The notes under the pieces: model-generated
The model's input: only the letters and a program-made list of their open reading frames with translations
The model's database searches: none
What the model was told of the DNA's origin: nothing
Part shown: positions 22,097 to 32,132 of the stretch, piece by piece
How positions within the stretch are numbered: the stretch's first letter is position 1
Layout of the letters: every line of letters begins with the position of its first letter
Translations under genes and position numbers: made by a program
NCBI RefSeq assembly: GCF_017168235.1
Contig: NZ_JABFAO010000016.1
Location: forward strand, 190,922-254,921
Source: Rhodococcus sp. KRD197
GTDB taxonomy: Bacteria; Actinomycetota; Actinomycetes; Mycobacteriales; Mycobacteriaceae
Direction of reading: 5' to 3'
DNA: 64,000 nt

Positions 22097-23059
22097 TCAG
22101 TGATGCCGGATGAGTCGGCTGAGTTCGACCAACCAGGGCATCGCAACGAAAATCGTGGGAACGATCAGGATGATGGCGGCCGCGACGTAGGCAGCGGTAC
22201 CTCTTCGTGCATCGTTTCCTGGCCCAGCGAGGCGTTGTACTCGGATCAGGGTGCTCGGTCCACCTGCGGCGAGTGCTCCTCGCGGTGCAGTGGAGCCCGC
22301 GCAGGTGACGAGCGCCCGCGCGAGGGGAGTGGGGCCTGTGGCTTTGACAGCCGAATCGTCGGCTAGGAGCTCTACGAGCAATTGGACACTGCCCAATGCC
22401 GACTTGCTTCGAACGATTCGGGGAAACGCTTCGTTGACAGCCGTGAACGCCTCGAGAACGAGGTCGTGACGCGAACGTAGATGCGACCGCTCGTGGCTCA
22501 GAATTGCGAGCACCTCGGACGGATCGAGACTGGCTAGAACACCCTCGCTGAGAACTACGCGCTGACGGAGCCCCGGCAGGCAGTACGCGATCGGTTCGAC
22601 CGCGTCTAGAACACGAACGTCGGCATCGCGGATGCAGGGGAAAGGGCGACCGTTGTCGGTGCTGCGGTCGAGCAGGTCGACAAGCACTCGGTGGCGTGCT
22701 CGTCGCCGCCGAGTGCGGACCGCAACTCGAACGACGGAGTACATCAGCTTTGCGCCGATCCCCAGGGTGATGGCGAGCACGACGATGTAAAGGAGCCACA
22801 GGGGAAATCCCAGTGCTTCGATCTCGTCCGTAGGCGCTGTCGTAGGTCGACCGTCGGGACCCGGAACGAGCAGTAGACCGCCGATGGCCAGGCCCGAGCT
22901 GAACGCCGAGAGGACCGCGGCGATGGCGATTGCCTGCCACAGGACGAGGGCGGCCCGGGGCGCCAAGTGAGTCCACTTCGCACGGCTCAGAAACGCAGGA
23001 ACCGGCCCCGCGAGCAGCAGGGCGAGTACCGCGAAAACCAGTGCGGTGGTGGAGTTCAT
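22097..23059 (-). CDS. M56 family (BlaR1/MecR1-like) membrane metallopeptidase
   Basis: A 320-residue membrane protein with hydrophobic segments near residues 5-25, 35-60 and 88-110 and one at the C-terminus (about 290-310). The zinc motif HERSH sits in ILSHERSHLRSRHD near residue 190. There is no penicillin-binding sensor domain, so it resembles Rv1845c rather than staphylococcal BlaR1. In that system the protease is co-transcribed with a BlaI repressor and may cleave it on stress. The gene begins 25 bp after the blaI-like stop. Confidence 0.88.
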   Translation of the reverse strand: MNSTTALVFAVLALLLAGPVPAFLSRAKWTHLAPRAALVLWQAIAIAAVLSAFSSGLAIGGLLLVPGPDGRPTTAPTDEIEALGFPLWLLYIVVLAITLGIGAKLMYSVVRVAVRTRRRRARHRVLVDLLDRSTDNGRPFPCIRDADVRVLDAVEPIAYCLPGLRQRVVLSEGVLASLDPSEVLAILSHERSHLRSRHDLVLEAFTAVNEAFPRIVRSKSALGSVQLLVELLADDSAVKATGPTPLARALVTCAGSTAPRGALAAGGPSTLIRVQRLAGPGNDARRGTAAYVAAAIILIVPTIFVAMPWLVELSRLIRHH

Positions 23060-23083
23060 TTCCTCACTAACCGAGGGGAGGGG

Positions 23084-23500
23084 TCAATCGGACTTTCCGT
23101 CTGCGACGAGAGCGTGGGAGGGCTCGTCCGATTGTGCCACTTCCAAGGCAGCGAGTGCTTCGCGGAGGGCGGCTGCTTCATCGGCGCCGACTCTGCCGAC
23201 GAAGTGCACCAGGGCAGCGGCGCGTCCACCGGACTCGGGGGCCTGCGCCAGGGCGTCGACCATGAGGCTGGCAACCAGCTCGTCTCGACCGTGCAGGGGG
23301 ACGTAGCGATGAGCTCTGTCGTCCCGCTGCTGCACGACAAGTTGTTTCTTGGCCAGACGCTGTAGCACCGTCATCACTGTCGTATACGCGAGCTCACGGT
23401 GGGCGGAGAGCGCCTCGTGCACCTGCCGCACGGTCTGGGGCTCCGAAGAATCCCAGAGATGATCCATCACTGCGCGCTCGAGTTCCCCTAGACCAGCCAT
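23084..23500 (-). CDS. blaI: BlaI/MecI/CopY family transcriptional repressor
   Basis: A 138-residue winged-helix repressor: MAGLGELERAVMDHLWDSSEP, then TVRQVHEALSAHRELAYTTVMTVLQRLAKKQLV, the recognition part, with a C-terminal dimerisation helix. It matches M. tuberculosis Rv1846c, which controls its own operon and, in reports, ATP synthase genes and bla. The ATG at 23500 is 35 bp from a 19-bp inverted repeat that should be its operator. It is the first gene of the pair with the M56 peptidase. Confidence 0.93.
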   Translation of the reverse strand: MAGLGELERAVMDHLWDSSEPQTVRQVHEALSAHRELAYTTVMTVLQRLAKKQLVVQQRDDRAHRYVPLHGRDELVASLMVDALAQAPESGGRAAALVHFVGRVGADEAAALREALAALEVAQSDEPSHALVADGKSD

Positions 23501-23534
23501 TCCTCTGAGTCTACGGGTAGTCCGACGCAAATGC

Positions 23535-23553
23535 GTACTACTCGGGGTAGTAC
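23535..23553. promoter_or_regulatory. BlaI-type operator
   Basis: GTACTAC-TCGGG-GTAGTAC is a perfect 7-bp inverted repeat with a 5-base spacer. TACTAC/GTAGTA arms are what BlaI-family repressors of this group bind. A second, shorter CTAC-GG-GTAG lies at 23511-23520. The site sits between the BlaI gene and the divergent esterase gene, so it could control both. Confidence 0.82.
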
Positions 23554-23654
23554 ATGAAATGCAACCGTTGTGTGATCCGTCATAGGCGACTCGCCGCCAG
23601 TTGTGCGACACCACGCCGATCAGCTGAGAAGAGTGCTTATTCTGCATTCATGTC

Positions 23655-24983
23655 ATGGCCACGACGTCTCGACCGAGTCCGGTGAACTCGCTCGCGTCGC
23701 TCTCGCTGGTGAGCGATACGACCTTCGCCGTCGCATCGGTGGCGGGAGTCCTCGGTGCAATCTGGCTCCTTGCGTGCCGAAAGCGCTGGTATCTGCAGCG
23801 AGCGCTCCCCGCTTGCCTCCTCGGCGCGGCAGCGGTGACGCTCGCGATCTACCTCGTCGTGGAGAAGCTGTGGCGGCCGTTTCCCGATCCGATCGAAATC
23901 CCCATCTACGTATGGATAGGCGTCGCACTCGCGGCCCTGCTACTGATGGTTCCGCGGACGCTCGCCGCTCGGAGGGTTCTCACCCGCGTCGTATCGGTCT
24001 TGGCGGCTCTGCTGGTGGTGGTCGCGGCCGCAGCTCAGATCAACATGGTGTTCGCGGCATATCCCACAGTGGGTTCACTGTTCGGCCTCGCCGACGCCAA
24101 CAGTGTGAGCCTCGATCAGGTGCCCGGACCGGAGGCTGATGTGGTCACCGGCAGCCCCCTCGACACGGTGTGGTCGCCCCCGCCCTCACTGCAGACCGAA
24201 GGAGAGCTGACCTCGGCGACGATCGAGGCCACCGCGTCGAATTTCTCGGCTCGCCCTGCCCAGATCTACCTGCCGCCCGCCTACTTCGCCGACCCACGTC
24301 CGCTTCTTCCCGTGCTGGTGCTGCTCGCTGGGCAGCCTGGGCAGCCCGAGGACTGGTTGAACGGGGGAAAGCTGGCCGAGACGATGAACGACTTCGCCCG
24401 AGATCATGCCGGTCTGGCACCCGTCGTCGTGGTTGCCGACGCGACGGGTTCCACCTTGGCCAACCCGCTGTGCGTGGATTCACCGCTCGGCAACGTCGAC
24501 ACGTACCTCTCGCGCGACGTGCCGACCTGGATCGAGTCGACGTTTCAGGTCGACCCGAACCCTCGAAGCTGGGCCATCGGGGGCCTGTCCTACGGCGGTA
24601 CCTGTGCAATCCAGATGGCGACCAATCACCCTGACATCTACCCGACCTTCCTCGACCTTTCGGGGCAGATCGAACCGACTCTCGGTGATCGCAGCCGCAC
24701 CGTGAACGAGGCGTTCGGCGGGGACGAGTCCGCGTTCGAAGCCGTCAACCCGATGGATCTGCTCGAAACGAAGCGGTTCCCCGACTCGGGTGGCGCGTTC
24801 GTGGTCGGCGCCGACGACGACGAGTACCGGGCCGGCCAACAGGCGATGTACAAGGCAGCCGAAGCGGCAGGCATGGACGTTCGATACTCGGAAATACCCG
24901 GCGGCCACAGTTTCGCAGTCTGGTCCGAAGGTTTGAAGCAACAGTTGCCGTGGTTGATGCAGAGAGTAGGTCTGATCTCATGA
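23655..24983 (+). CDS. Membrane-anchored alpha/beta hydrolase (putative esterase paired with aminoacyl-PG synthase)
   Basis: A 442-residue protein. Four hydrophobic segments occupy the first 140 residues, followed by an extracytoplasmic esterase-D-like fold. The catalytic triad is visible: nucleophile GLSYGG near residue 315, acid in VVGADDDEY near 380, histidine in IPGGHSF near 415. Its stop overlaps the start of the DUF2156 lipid-aminoacylating gene as ATGA. In Corynebacterium glutamicum a putative esterase encoded directly upstream of such a synthase is needed to make alanyl-phosphatidylglycerol, and this pair looks like that system. BlaI control is possible because the operator lies just upstream. 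Confidence 0.85.
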   Translation: MATTSRPSPVNSLASLSLVSDTTFAVASVAGVLGAIWLLACRKRWYLQRALPACLLGAAAVTLAIYLVVEKLWRPFPDPIEIPIYVWIGVALAALLLMVPRTLAARRVLTRVVSVLAALLVVVAAAAQINMVFAAYPTVGSLFGLADANSVSLDQVPGPEADVVTGSPLDTVWSPPPSLQTEGELTSATIEATASNFSARPAQIYLPPAYFADPRPLLPVLVLLAGQPGQPEDWLNGGKLAETMNDFARDHAGLAPVVVVADATGSTLANPLCVDSPLGNVDTYLSRDVPTWIESTFQVDPNPRSWAIGGLSYGGTCAIQMATNHPDIYPTFLDLSGQIEPTLGDRSRTVNEAFGGDESAFEAVNPMDLLETKRFPDSGGAFVVGADDDEYRAGQQAMYKAAEAAGMDVRYSEIPGGHSFAVWSEGLKQQLPWLMQRVGLIS

Positions 24984-27633
24984 CCGGTCCCGTCGACAGT
25001 GCCCCCGAGATGGCGTCCGACCGTGTCCCCGAGGACGCGGCTTCCACGCCATCGTGGTTCGCCCGCCGCAGCGCTCGATTCGGAGGTGCCTGGCGAGCTA
25101 CGTCGCGGCAATTCGTGCGACTGCGCGCACTCGTGGTCTTCGGCGCAAAGGGTGCACCGATCAGCATCGCTTTGTTCTTCGTCGTGTCCGCTCTGGGCGT
25201 GCTTGCACTGCTGATCGGCGGGGACACGGTCCGCAGACAGCTCGCCCTGGGCATCGTGGCGTTCGAACACCTTCGAATCTGGACCGTTGTGACCTCCGGT
25301 CTGCTGGCGCCCGGGGTGATCGGGTACGTCGTGTTCGTCGTCGGCGTCTTCGTCGCCGCCGCCCCTATCGAACGCCGGATCGGTTCACGCAAATTTGCCG
25401 TGGCAGCGGTGGCGACCCAGGTTCTCGGTGCCATAGCAGGTCTCGGTCTCGCGGCTCTTGCTCGTTTGTTCGACGCGAATTGGGGCTTTCGCCTGCATGT
25501 CGGTACGGCTGTGGGTCCGACCACCTGGATTGTCGGGGTGGTGATGGTGGCCAGCTCGCGGATGGACACTCTGTGGCGTCGGCGCATCCGGGTCGGCCTC
25601 CTTGCGCTGTTGATCACCTTGGCACTGTTCAGTGGCCATCTCCAGGATGTCGTTCGGCTCGCAGCTGCCGTGGTGGGTCTGTTGCTCGGCCCCGTCCTTG
25701 TCGGCAGGTCCGCGCGGGGTCCGCGCTTGGCCGGCACCCAGCGCGAAGGCCGTGTCCTGGTGGCGCTCGTGGTTGCCGCAAGCGCGCTCGGGCCGCTGCT
25801 CGCGGCGCTCAGCCCGAACGCTGTGGGCCCGTTCGCGGTATTGCGTGAGGTGATTCGTGGCGTGCCCTACACACCGGGTGAGGTGCGCGAGATCTGCGCG
25901 GATTCCCCGGGCGACGCGGAGTGCCGTACCGGGTTGTTGGAGCTGCGTCTCGGCGGAGTGGGGCCGACGATCCTGTCGCTGATGCCCTCGATCTTTCTGC
26001 TGTGCCTCGCCGACGGTCTACGCCGCGGGCGGGCTGCGGCCTGGTTCGCGACGGTGGTCGCCCAGTGCGTGCTGCTGGTCGTCTCGATAGCGAACTACGC
26101 GATACGTTTCGTCGAGGCCGGCGACAACGACTCGGTCTTCTACGGTCTCGACTCGCCCACGGCCTACCGCACGATCGTGCCCTTTCTGCTGCCGCTCGCG
26201 GTGCTGGTGGTACTCCTGTTGACACGCAAATACTTCGACGTGACCGCGCCACGCGGTACTTACCGAAAGTTCACCGTGATCGGAGCCGCGACGGCCGCGA
26301 TTCTGGCCGCGCTCTACGTTCTCGGAGGGCTTCTCGCCCGGGGTGGATTCGACAACGAACCCACAGCTGCGGCCCTGATCGGCGACTTCCCGCAGCGACT
26401 TCTCCCACCTGTCTATCTCCAGTGGCTCGATCCACGATTCCTCCCGGAAAGCACTCTCGCGACGGTGTTGTTCGAGTGGACCGGTGTGTTGTTCTGGGCC
26501 GTGCTGTGTATCGCGATCCTGAGCACCTTCTCGACCTCGGCGGCCGATTCCGACAAGGGTGCAACCAATCGCGCACGGGCGATTCTGACCTCGAGCACTG
26601 GTAGTGCGCTGTCGTGGATGACTCTGTGGAAGGGCAACACGTATTGGTTCTCACCGGATGGAACCAGCTTCGTCGCGTACCGGGTGATCGCCGGTGTCGC
26701 TCTGACGACGGGCGATCCGGTCGGGCCGCGAGAGCGGCTGCGCGAGAACGTCGTCGACTTCGCCGAGTTCGCATCGACCAACGGCTGGATACCGTGCTTC
26801 TACTCGGTCACACCGCAGGTACGCCAGATCACCGATGCTCTCGGATGGGGCGGTATCCAGGTAGGCGAGGAAACGGTCCTCGATCTCGAGAATCTGGCAT
26901 TCACGGGCAAACGTTTCCAGGATGTTCGCACCGCGCTGAACCGTGCGAAGAAGGCGGGGATAAGCGCGGAATGGGTCAGCTTCCACGATGCACCGCTCGC
27001 GATCACGGACCAGATCACGGCGATCTCGGAGGAGTGGGTCGCGGACAAGGGAATGCCGGAGATGGGGTTCACGCTCGGCGGTCTGGACGAAGTCGACGAT
27101 CCGCACGTGAGGTGTTTGATCGCGGTCGACGAACACAGAACGGTGCACGGCATCACATCGTGGATGCCGGTATACGAGAACGGCAGGATCGTCGGCTGGA
27201 CCTTGGACTTCATGCGTCGACGGTCGGAGGGGTTCCGGCCGACGATGGAGTTCCTGATCGCCTCGGCTGCGGTGTCGCTGAAGGAGGAGGGCGTGCGCAT
27301 TCTGAGTTTGTCGGGGGCCCCTCTCGCGAAGGTCGTTGCAGATCGTGGAGCACAGTCGGGGCCCGAGGCGTCAGCGGAGACCACCGACGAGCTGACGTTC
27401 TCCCGGGTCCTCGATCGGCTGCTCGACCTGCTGGGCAGGACGCTCGAGCCCGTGTACGGATTTCGGTCGCTGCTTGCATTCAAGGCGAAATTTCAGCCGC
27501 GGTACGAACCCATGCACATGACGTTCGCCGACCCCGCCGCGCTGCCGAGCATCGGGAACGCGATCGGTCGGGCCTATCTCCCCGACGTGTCGCTGGGAGA
27601 TGGCATGCGACTGCTCAGAACCATGATCAAACG

Positions 27634-27637
<4 letters not shown>
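24980..27637 (+). CDS. Aminoacyl-phosphatidylglycerol synthase-like protein (rhomboid-like membrane part + DUF2156)
   Basis: An 885-residue protein. Residues 40-230 are a six-helix region with a rhomboid-like look (FEHLRIWTVVTSGLL and APIERRIGSRKF) but without clear Ser/His catalytic residues. More membrane segments follow to about residue 540. The C-terminal 330 residues are the DUF2156 domain of MprF/LysX-type tRNA-dependent lipid aminoacylases (TGDPVGP, RTALNRAKKAG, WTLDFMRRR, YGFRSLLAFKAKFQPRYEP). Such enzymes move an amino acid from aminoacyl-tRNA to phosphatidylglycerol or diacylglycerol and reduce sensitivity to cationic antimicrobials. The donor amino acid, alanine by analogy with Corynebacterium, is not proven. 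Confidence 0.87.
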
Positions 27638-28487
<850 letters not shown>

Positions 28488-28491
<4 letters not shown>

Positions 28492-29594
28492 GCGGAAACC
28501 TTTCGGTTACTACGGACGAGCAGATAGAGGAGAAAGGGTCCGCCGAGCGCGGACGTGACGATGCCGACCGGCAATTCGACGGGCAGCACTGTCCGCGCGA
28601 TCAGGTCGCTGCCCACGACAAGCAGCCCGCCCATGAGTGCGGACGCGAATATCGGGGGTCCCGGAGTTCGAAGGATGCGAAGGGCAATCTGAGGTGCAGC
28701 GAGCGCGACGAAGCCGATGGGGCCGGCGGCCGCGGTCGCGATCGCCGCGAGCGCGACCGCGGCCAACAGCAGCGATGCTTGTCCATGTTGTAGGCGCACA
28801 CCGAGTGATCGCGCGTTGTCATCGCCCAACCGAAGCGCGCCGAGGGTGAACGTGGACACGAGCGCGAAGCCACCGACGGTGACGATCGCGACCAGCACGG
28901 GCCACACCGTCGACCAGTCTGCGCCGTTCAGTGATCCGTTGAGCCACAGTTGCGCGCGCGAGACGTCGTTGATCTCCGCACTGATGAGCAGCCATCCGAT
29001 CGCCGCGGTGAGCATCGCGTTGATGGCGATACCGACGAGAATCAGTCGAAATCCCTCGACCCCGCGTTTCCAGGCGAGCGCGTAGATGATCATTGCGGTG
29101 GCTACACCGCCGATGAGAGCGGCGAGGGGGAGTCCGAGAGTGGCGAGCAGACCGACGAAGGTACCGCCGCCGCCGAGCACGATCAGCGCGACTGCCGCTG
29201 CGCTGGCACCTGCCGTGATGCCGAGGATGTCGGGACTCGCGAGTGAGTTGCGTGCGATGGACTGCGTCACCGCCCCGGACATACCGAGTGCCACTCCGAC
29301 GAGAATTCCGGTCAACGACCGGGGTAGACGAAGGTCGATGACGATGAATCGATCGATACGCGAACCTCCACCCAGTAGGACATCGATCACTTGCGGAATG
29401 GACAGCGGGAAGTCGCCGCGGCCGATGTTGATGCAGAACACCAGGAAGAGCGCGGTGAGCATGGCGAGGGTCAGCAACACCATGATCGGTCGCCTGACCA
29501 ACGAGACCGGACCTACGCGGAACGCCGGTCGCGAAGGCACACGGCGACTCGGAGCGTCGACGGGTGCTGAAACAGGTTCTGCTTCGGTGGTCAC
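28488..29594 (-). CDS. FecCD family iron-siderophore permease
   Basis: A 368-residue permease with about nine or ten membrane helices. Family landmarks are DLRLPRSLTGILVGVALGMSG near residue 90 and NSLASPDILGITAGA, and the C-terminal LIARTVLPVELPVGIVTSALGGPFLLYLL. It forms the heterodimeric channel with the RDD-FecCD protein encoded just upstream. GTG start overlapping the preceding stop as GTGA. No siderophore-binding lipoprotein gene is in the operon, so a binding protein must come from elsewhere. Confidence 0.94.
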
Positions 29595-31102
29595 AGGCTT
29601 GCCAGCTTTCGACGACGAACCAAAGCAATGAAGAACGGAGCACCGAACAGTGCAAGGACGATGCCGACCTGCAACTCGCCTGGCCGGACCACGACGCGGC
29701 CGATGACATCAGCGACCAGGAGCATCACCCCGCCCATCAGGCCCGCGTACGGAACCAGCCAGCGATAGTCGGGTCCGGTCACCACACGGGCGATGTGCGG
29801 CACGACGAGGCCGATGAACGCGATGGGGCCGCAGGCGGCGGTGGCTGCGCCGGTGAGCAATGTGATGGCGACGATGCCGACCGTGCGCGTGAGTGCGATG
29901 TTGGTGCCGAGGGAGCGGGCGACGTCGTCACCGAGACTCATGACGTTCAGGCCCGGGGTGCTCGCCAACGCAATGAGGACGCCGATCACGAGAAACGGCA
30001 GCACCTGCCACAGCACGTCGAGGCCGCGGCCCGCGACCGACCCGACGGACCAGAATCGGTACCCGTCGAGGCTCGTCTGATCGAGAATGACGATGGCGTT
30101 GGTCATCGCCGCGAGAAAGAAGGCGACGCCAGCCCCGGCCAGCGCCAGATTCAACGGGCTCGCGCGGCCGTTTCCGATCGACGAGAGCCCGAAGACGACG
30201 ACGCTGGCGAGCGCGGACCCGGCGACAGCGAACCAGAGGTACTGGCTCGGGGAGTTGAATCCGAACAGGTAGATCGAGAGAACCACGAAGAATGCTGCGC
30301 CGGCGTTGAGTCCGAGCAGCCCCGCGTCGGCGAGTGGATTGCGGGTGTGTCCTTGAATCAACGCGCCGGCAATGCCGAGTGCGATGCCCACTACGAGAGC
30401 GAGCAGCGTCCGTGGAACGCGGAGGGTCCGCACGATGATGTCGGTGTCGGTGCCCGTGCTGGACAACAGCGCGTGACCGATTTCGTCGAAGGTCAGAGGT
30501 CGGGCGCCTATTGCGATACTGGCCAGGATCGCTGCCGCCAGTGCGACGGCCAGCACGATGAGACCGAGTATGCGGCGTCTGCGGATGCCCGCCACCGACG
30601 TGTCCTGGGGAACCTGTTCGAACAGTTCGTCGATGGCAGTTTTCTCGTGGACTACTTCGCTGGTTCCCCGGCCGATTCCCATTCTGCGGAGCGCAGCGCG
30701 CTTCGCTCCGATCGCGTCGCCGGTCACGCTGTCCCGGACGATGAGCGAGGCCCATCGTTTGCCGGTGCTCTGTCCTTCCCGGCCCTCACGGAAGCCCACG
30801 TTCCAGATGGCCACACCTGCAGTCACCGCCAGCGCGATACTGCCGAACACGAAGCGATCGGCTTGGCCGCCACCGTTGGCCTCGCGCAGGGAGTCGACCA
30901 CGGACCACCCGATGGCGAGAGGTATCAGAACGATCGCAAGGTCGACGATCGCTGCCCATGCTCGAGGTGTCCACCGCGCCGGACCACGAGGGATGTCCTC
31001 GGTGGCGAACGCGTCGTCGGAATCGAGGCGCGGGCCCACCGACAGCGCGGTGAGATCCGGAACCGACGAGGTGACCGGGTCGGCAGATGGTGTCGTCGTC
31101 AC
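29591..31102 (-). CDS. RDD domain fused to a FecCD iron-siderophore permease
   Basis: A 503-residue fusion, about 150 residues longer than normal FecCD permeases. Residues 40-145 form an RDD domain: ARWTPRAWAAIVDLAIV, a second helix, and REGREGQSTGKRWASLIVRD followed by GAKRAALRR. After a polar linker with FEQVPQDTSVAG the FecCD permease begins near residue 175, with TLRVPRTLLALVVGIALGIAG, QGHTRNPLADAGLLGLNAGA and the C-terminal GRVVVRPGELQVGIVLALFGAPFF. First gene of the leftward operon, GTG start with GAGGAG upstream. RDD modules are known in other ion or solute transport contexts; its job here is unknown. Confidence 0.88.
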   Translation of the reverse strand: MTTTPSADPVTSSVPDLTALSVGPRLDSDDAFATEDIPRGPARWTPRAWAAIVDLAIVLIPLAIGWSVVDSLREANGGGQADRFVFGSIALAVTAGVAIWNVGFREGREGQSTGKRWASLIVRDSVTGDAIGAKRAALRRMGIGRGTSEVVHEKTAIDELFEQVPQDTSVAGIRRRRILGLIVLAVALAAAILASIAIGARPLTFDEIGHALLSSTGTDTDIIVRTLRVPRTLLALVVGIALGIAGALIQGHTRNPLADAGLLGLNAGAAFFVVLSIYLFGFNSPSQYLWFAVAGSALASVVVFGLSSIGNGRASPLNLALAGAGVAFFLAAMTNAIVILDQTSLDGYRFWSVGSVAGRGLDVLWQVLPFLVIGVLIALASTPGLNVMSLGDDVARSLGTNIALTRTVGIVAITLLTGAATAACGPIAFIGLVVPHIARVVTGPDYRWLVPYAGLMGGVMLLVADVIGRVVVRPGELQVGIVLALFGAPFFIALVRRRKLASL

Positions 31103-31138
31103 TGCGTGATGACTCCTCGCTGCGATAGATGGCGCGTC

Positions 31139-31157
31139 TTAGGTTACGGAACCCTTG
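31139..31157. promoter_or_regulatory. Weaker IdeR/DtxR-type iron box upstream of the fec operon
   Basis: TTAGGTTACGGAACCCTTG matches the iron-box consensus TWAGGTWAGSCTWACCTWA at 14 of 19 positions by eye. It lies 37 bp before the start of the RDD-FecCD gene, where bound Fe-IdeR would block transcription of the importer operon. Confidence 0.5.
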
Positions 31158-31229
31158 TTCGTAGTGTGCGCTCAGGTAAGGGAAGGCATGCCGTATAGCG
31201 GCTACCCGAGTCCCACACCCCCGCCTACT

Positions 31230-31248
31230 AATGGTTAGGCTAACCTAC
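31230..31248. promoter_or_regulatory. IdeR/DtxR-type iron box upstream of the FhuF-like gene
   Basis: AATGGTTAGGCTAACCTAC contains the uninterrupted core GGTTAGGCTAACCT and matches TWAGGTWAGSCTWACCTWA at 16 of 19 positions. It sits 24 bp before the FhuF-like start and between two divergent iron genes. Confidence 0.85.
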
Positions 31249-31271
31249 ATCGAACGAACCGAAGGTTCATG

Positions 31272-32093
31272 ATGTCGACTCGAGGGAGTGTTCCGGTGTC
31301 CGTAGCAACCACGACTCACGATGCTGTGTCCACGACACGCGATGCTTGGGCCGATGTACGTCGTGCAACCGAACGAGGCGGCCAGGGCGGCCCATTGATG
31401 CGCGCAAGCGCGCGACTGCGCTCACTCAATCCCGACTATCCGCGGATGTACGCGGTGGCGACGATGGCGAACGAGAGCAAGCGGCGGTGGTGGCAGCTCG
31501 CGGCCGGGCTGGACGACGGCCGCGTGGAGCAGATGGTTGCTCGGTCGATGGAGGATCTCGAAGAACCCGAGTCTGCGGCGATCCAGGTTGCGACAGCCCT
31601 GGTGCACGCCGTGGTCGGTCGCGTGTCCGCCATGCTGGTGCTGGAGGGCCGCGCCTGGGACCCCGGCATCGACAACCTGTGGATTCATATGGACAGCGAT
31701 GGGTGCATCGACTGGGCCGGCGTCACTTCGCCCGTACTGAGGGTGCTACCAGGCGACGCCCTGGCGGATGAGCCGGGTGCGGTGACGCTACCGTGCGAGC
31801 AGGCACTCCTGGTGTGGACGGCTCATCGGTGCATCACCTCCCTCGAGGCGGTGCTGCGCTCGTTCGCGAGCCGGTCACCCATCGATGCTCGCGTCTTCTG
31901 GAGCCTGGTGGGGGATTCGGTGCTGGGCGCCTCCACTCTCGTTCCAGTACTGGCCGGGACCTATGCGTCGGAGAGTGCGCGGAGGGGTCAGGCGCTACTG
32001 GACGCATTCGTCGCGGCGGGCGCCCCCGTCCGAAACCGCCCCGTGCGAAATCGAACCGTGCCGATCGGCCGAATACGAGCGCGTGCATCGTAG
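31272..32093 (+). CDS. FhuF-like iron-utilisation protein
   Basis: A 273-residue soluble protein, divergent from the siderophore importer and under an iron box. The region ALVHAVVGRVSAMLVLEGRAWDP, then NLWIHMDSDGCIDWAG and VFWSLVGDSVLGAST, recalls FhuF/IucA-C-type ferric reductase or iron-utilisation proteins. The usual C-terminal cysteine cluster of FhuF for a 2Fe-2S centre is absent, so it may not be a reductase. GAAGG lies upstream with tandem ATG codons at 31269 and 31272; the second gives better spacing. Iron linkage is well supported by context, biochemical role is not. Confidence 0.55.
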   Translation: MSTRGSVPVSVATTTHDAVSTTRDAWADVRRATERGGQGGPLMRASARLRSLNPDYPRMYAVATMANESKRRWWQLAAGLDDGRVEQMVARSMEDLEEPESAAIQVATALVHAVVGRVSAMLVLEGRAWDPGIDNLWIHMDSDGCIDWAGVTSPVLRVLPGDALADEPGAVTLPCEQALLVWTAHRCITSLEAVLRSFASRSPIDARVFWSLVGDSVLGASTLVPVLAGTYASESARRGQALLDAFVAAGAPVRNRPVRNRTVPIGRIRARAS

Positions 32094-32096
32094 GGA

Positions 32097-32126
32097 TTGC
32101 TTAATGAGGTAAGCCTTGCCTATAGT
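32097..32126 (+). promoter_or_regulatory. Promoter of the small RNA with overlapping IdeR box
   Basis: TTGCTT (32097-32102) and TATAGT (32121-32126) are 18 bp apart. The iron box TGAGGTAAGCCTTGCCTAT (32105-32123) fills the spacer and overlaps the -10, matching TWAGGTWAGSCTWACCTWA at 16 of 19 positions. This is the classic layout for repression by iron-loaded IdeR. The promoter starts four bases after the FhuF-like stop codon. Confidence 0.8.
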
Positions 32127-32132
32127 TGAGTC

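Noticed and set aside
22097-23059. M56 protein as a beta-lactam receptor (true BlaR1)
   Set aside because: No penicillin-binding sensor domain at the C-terminus; only the peptidase and membrane parts are present.
31170-31190. CAGGTAAGGGAAGGC as a further iron box
   Set aside because: Only the left half resembles the consensus; the right half fails at most positions.
29564-31198. Plus-strand frame of 544 codons across the permease gene
   Set aside because: Low-complexity, highly charged translation opposite a clear RDD-FecCD protein.
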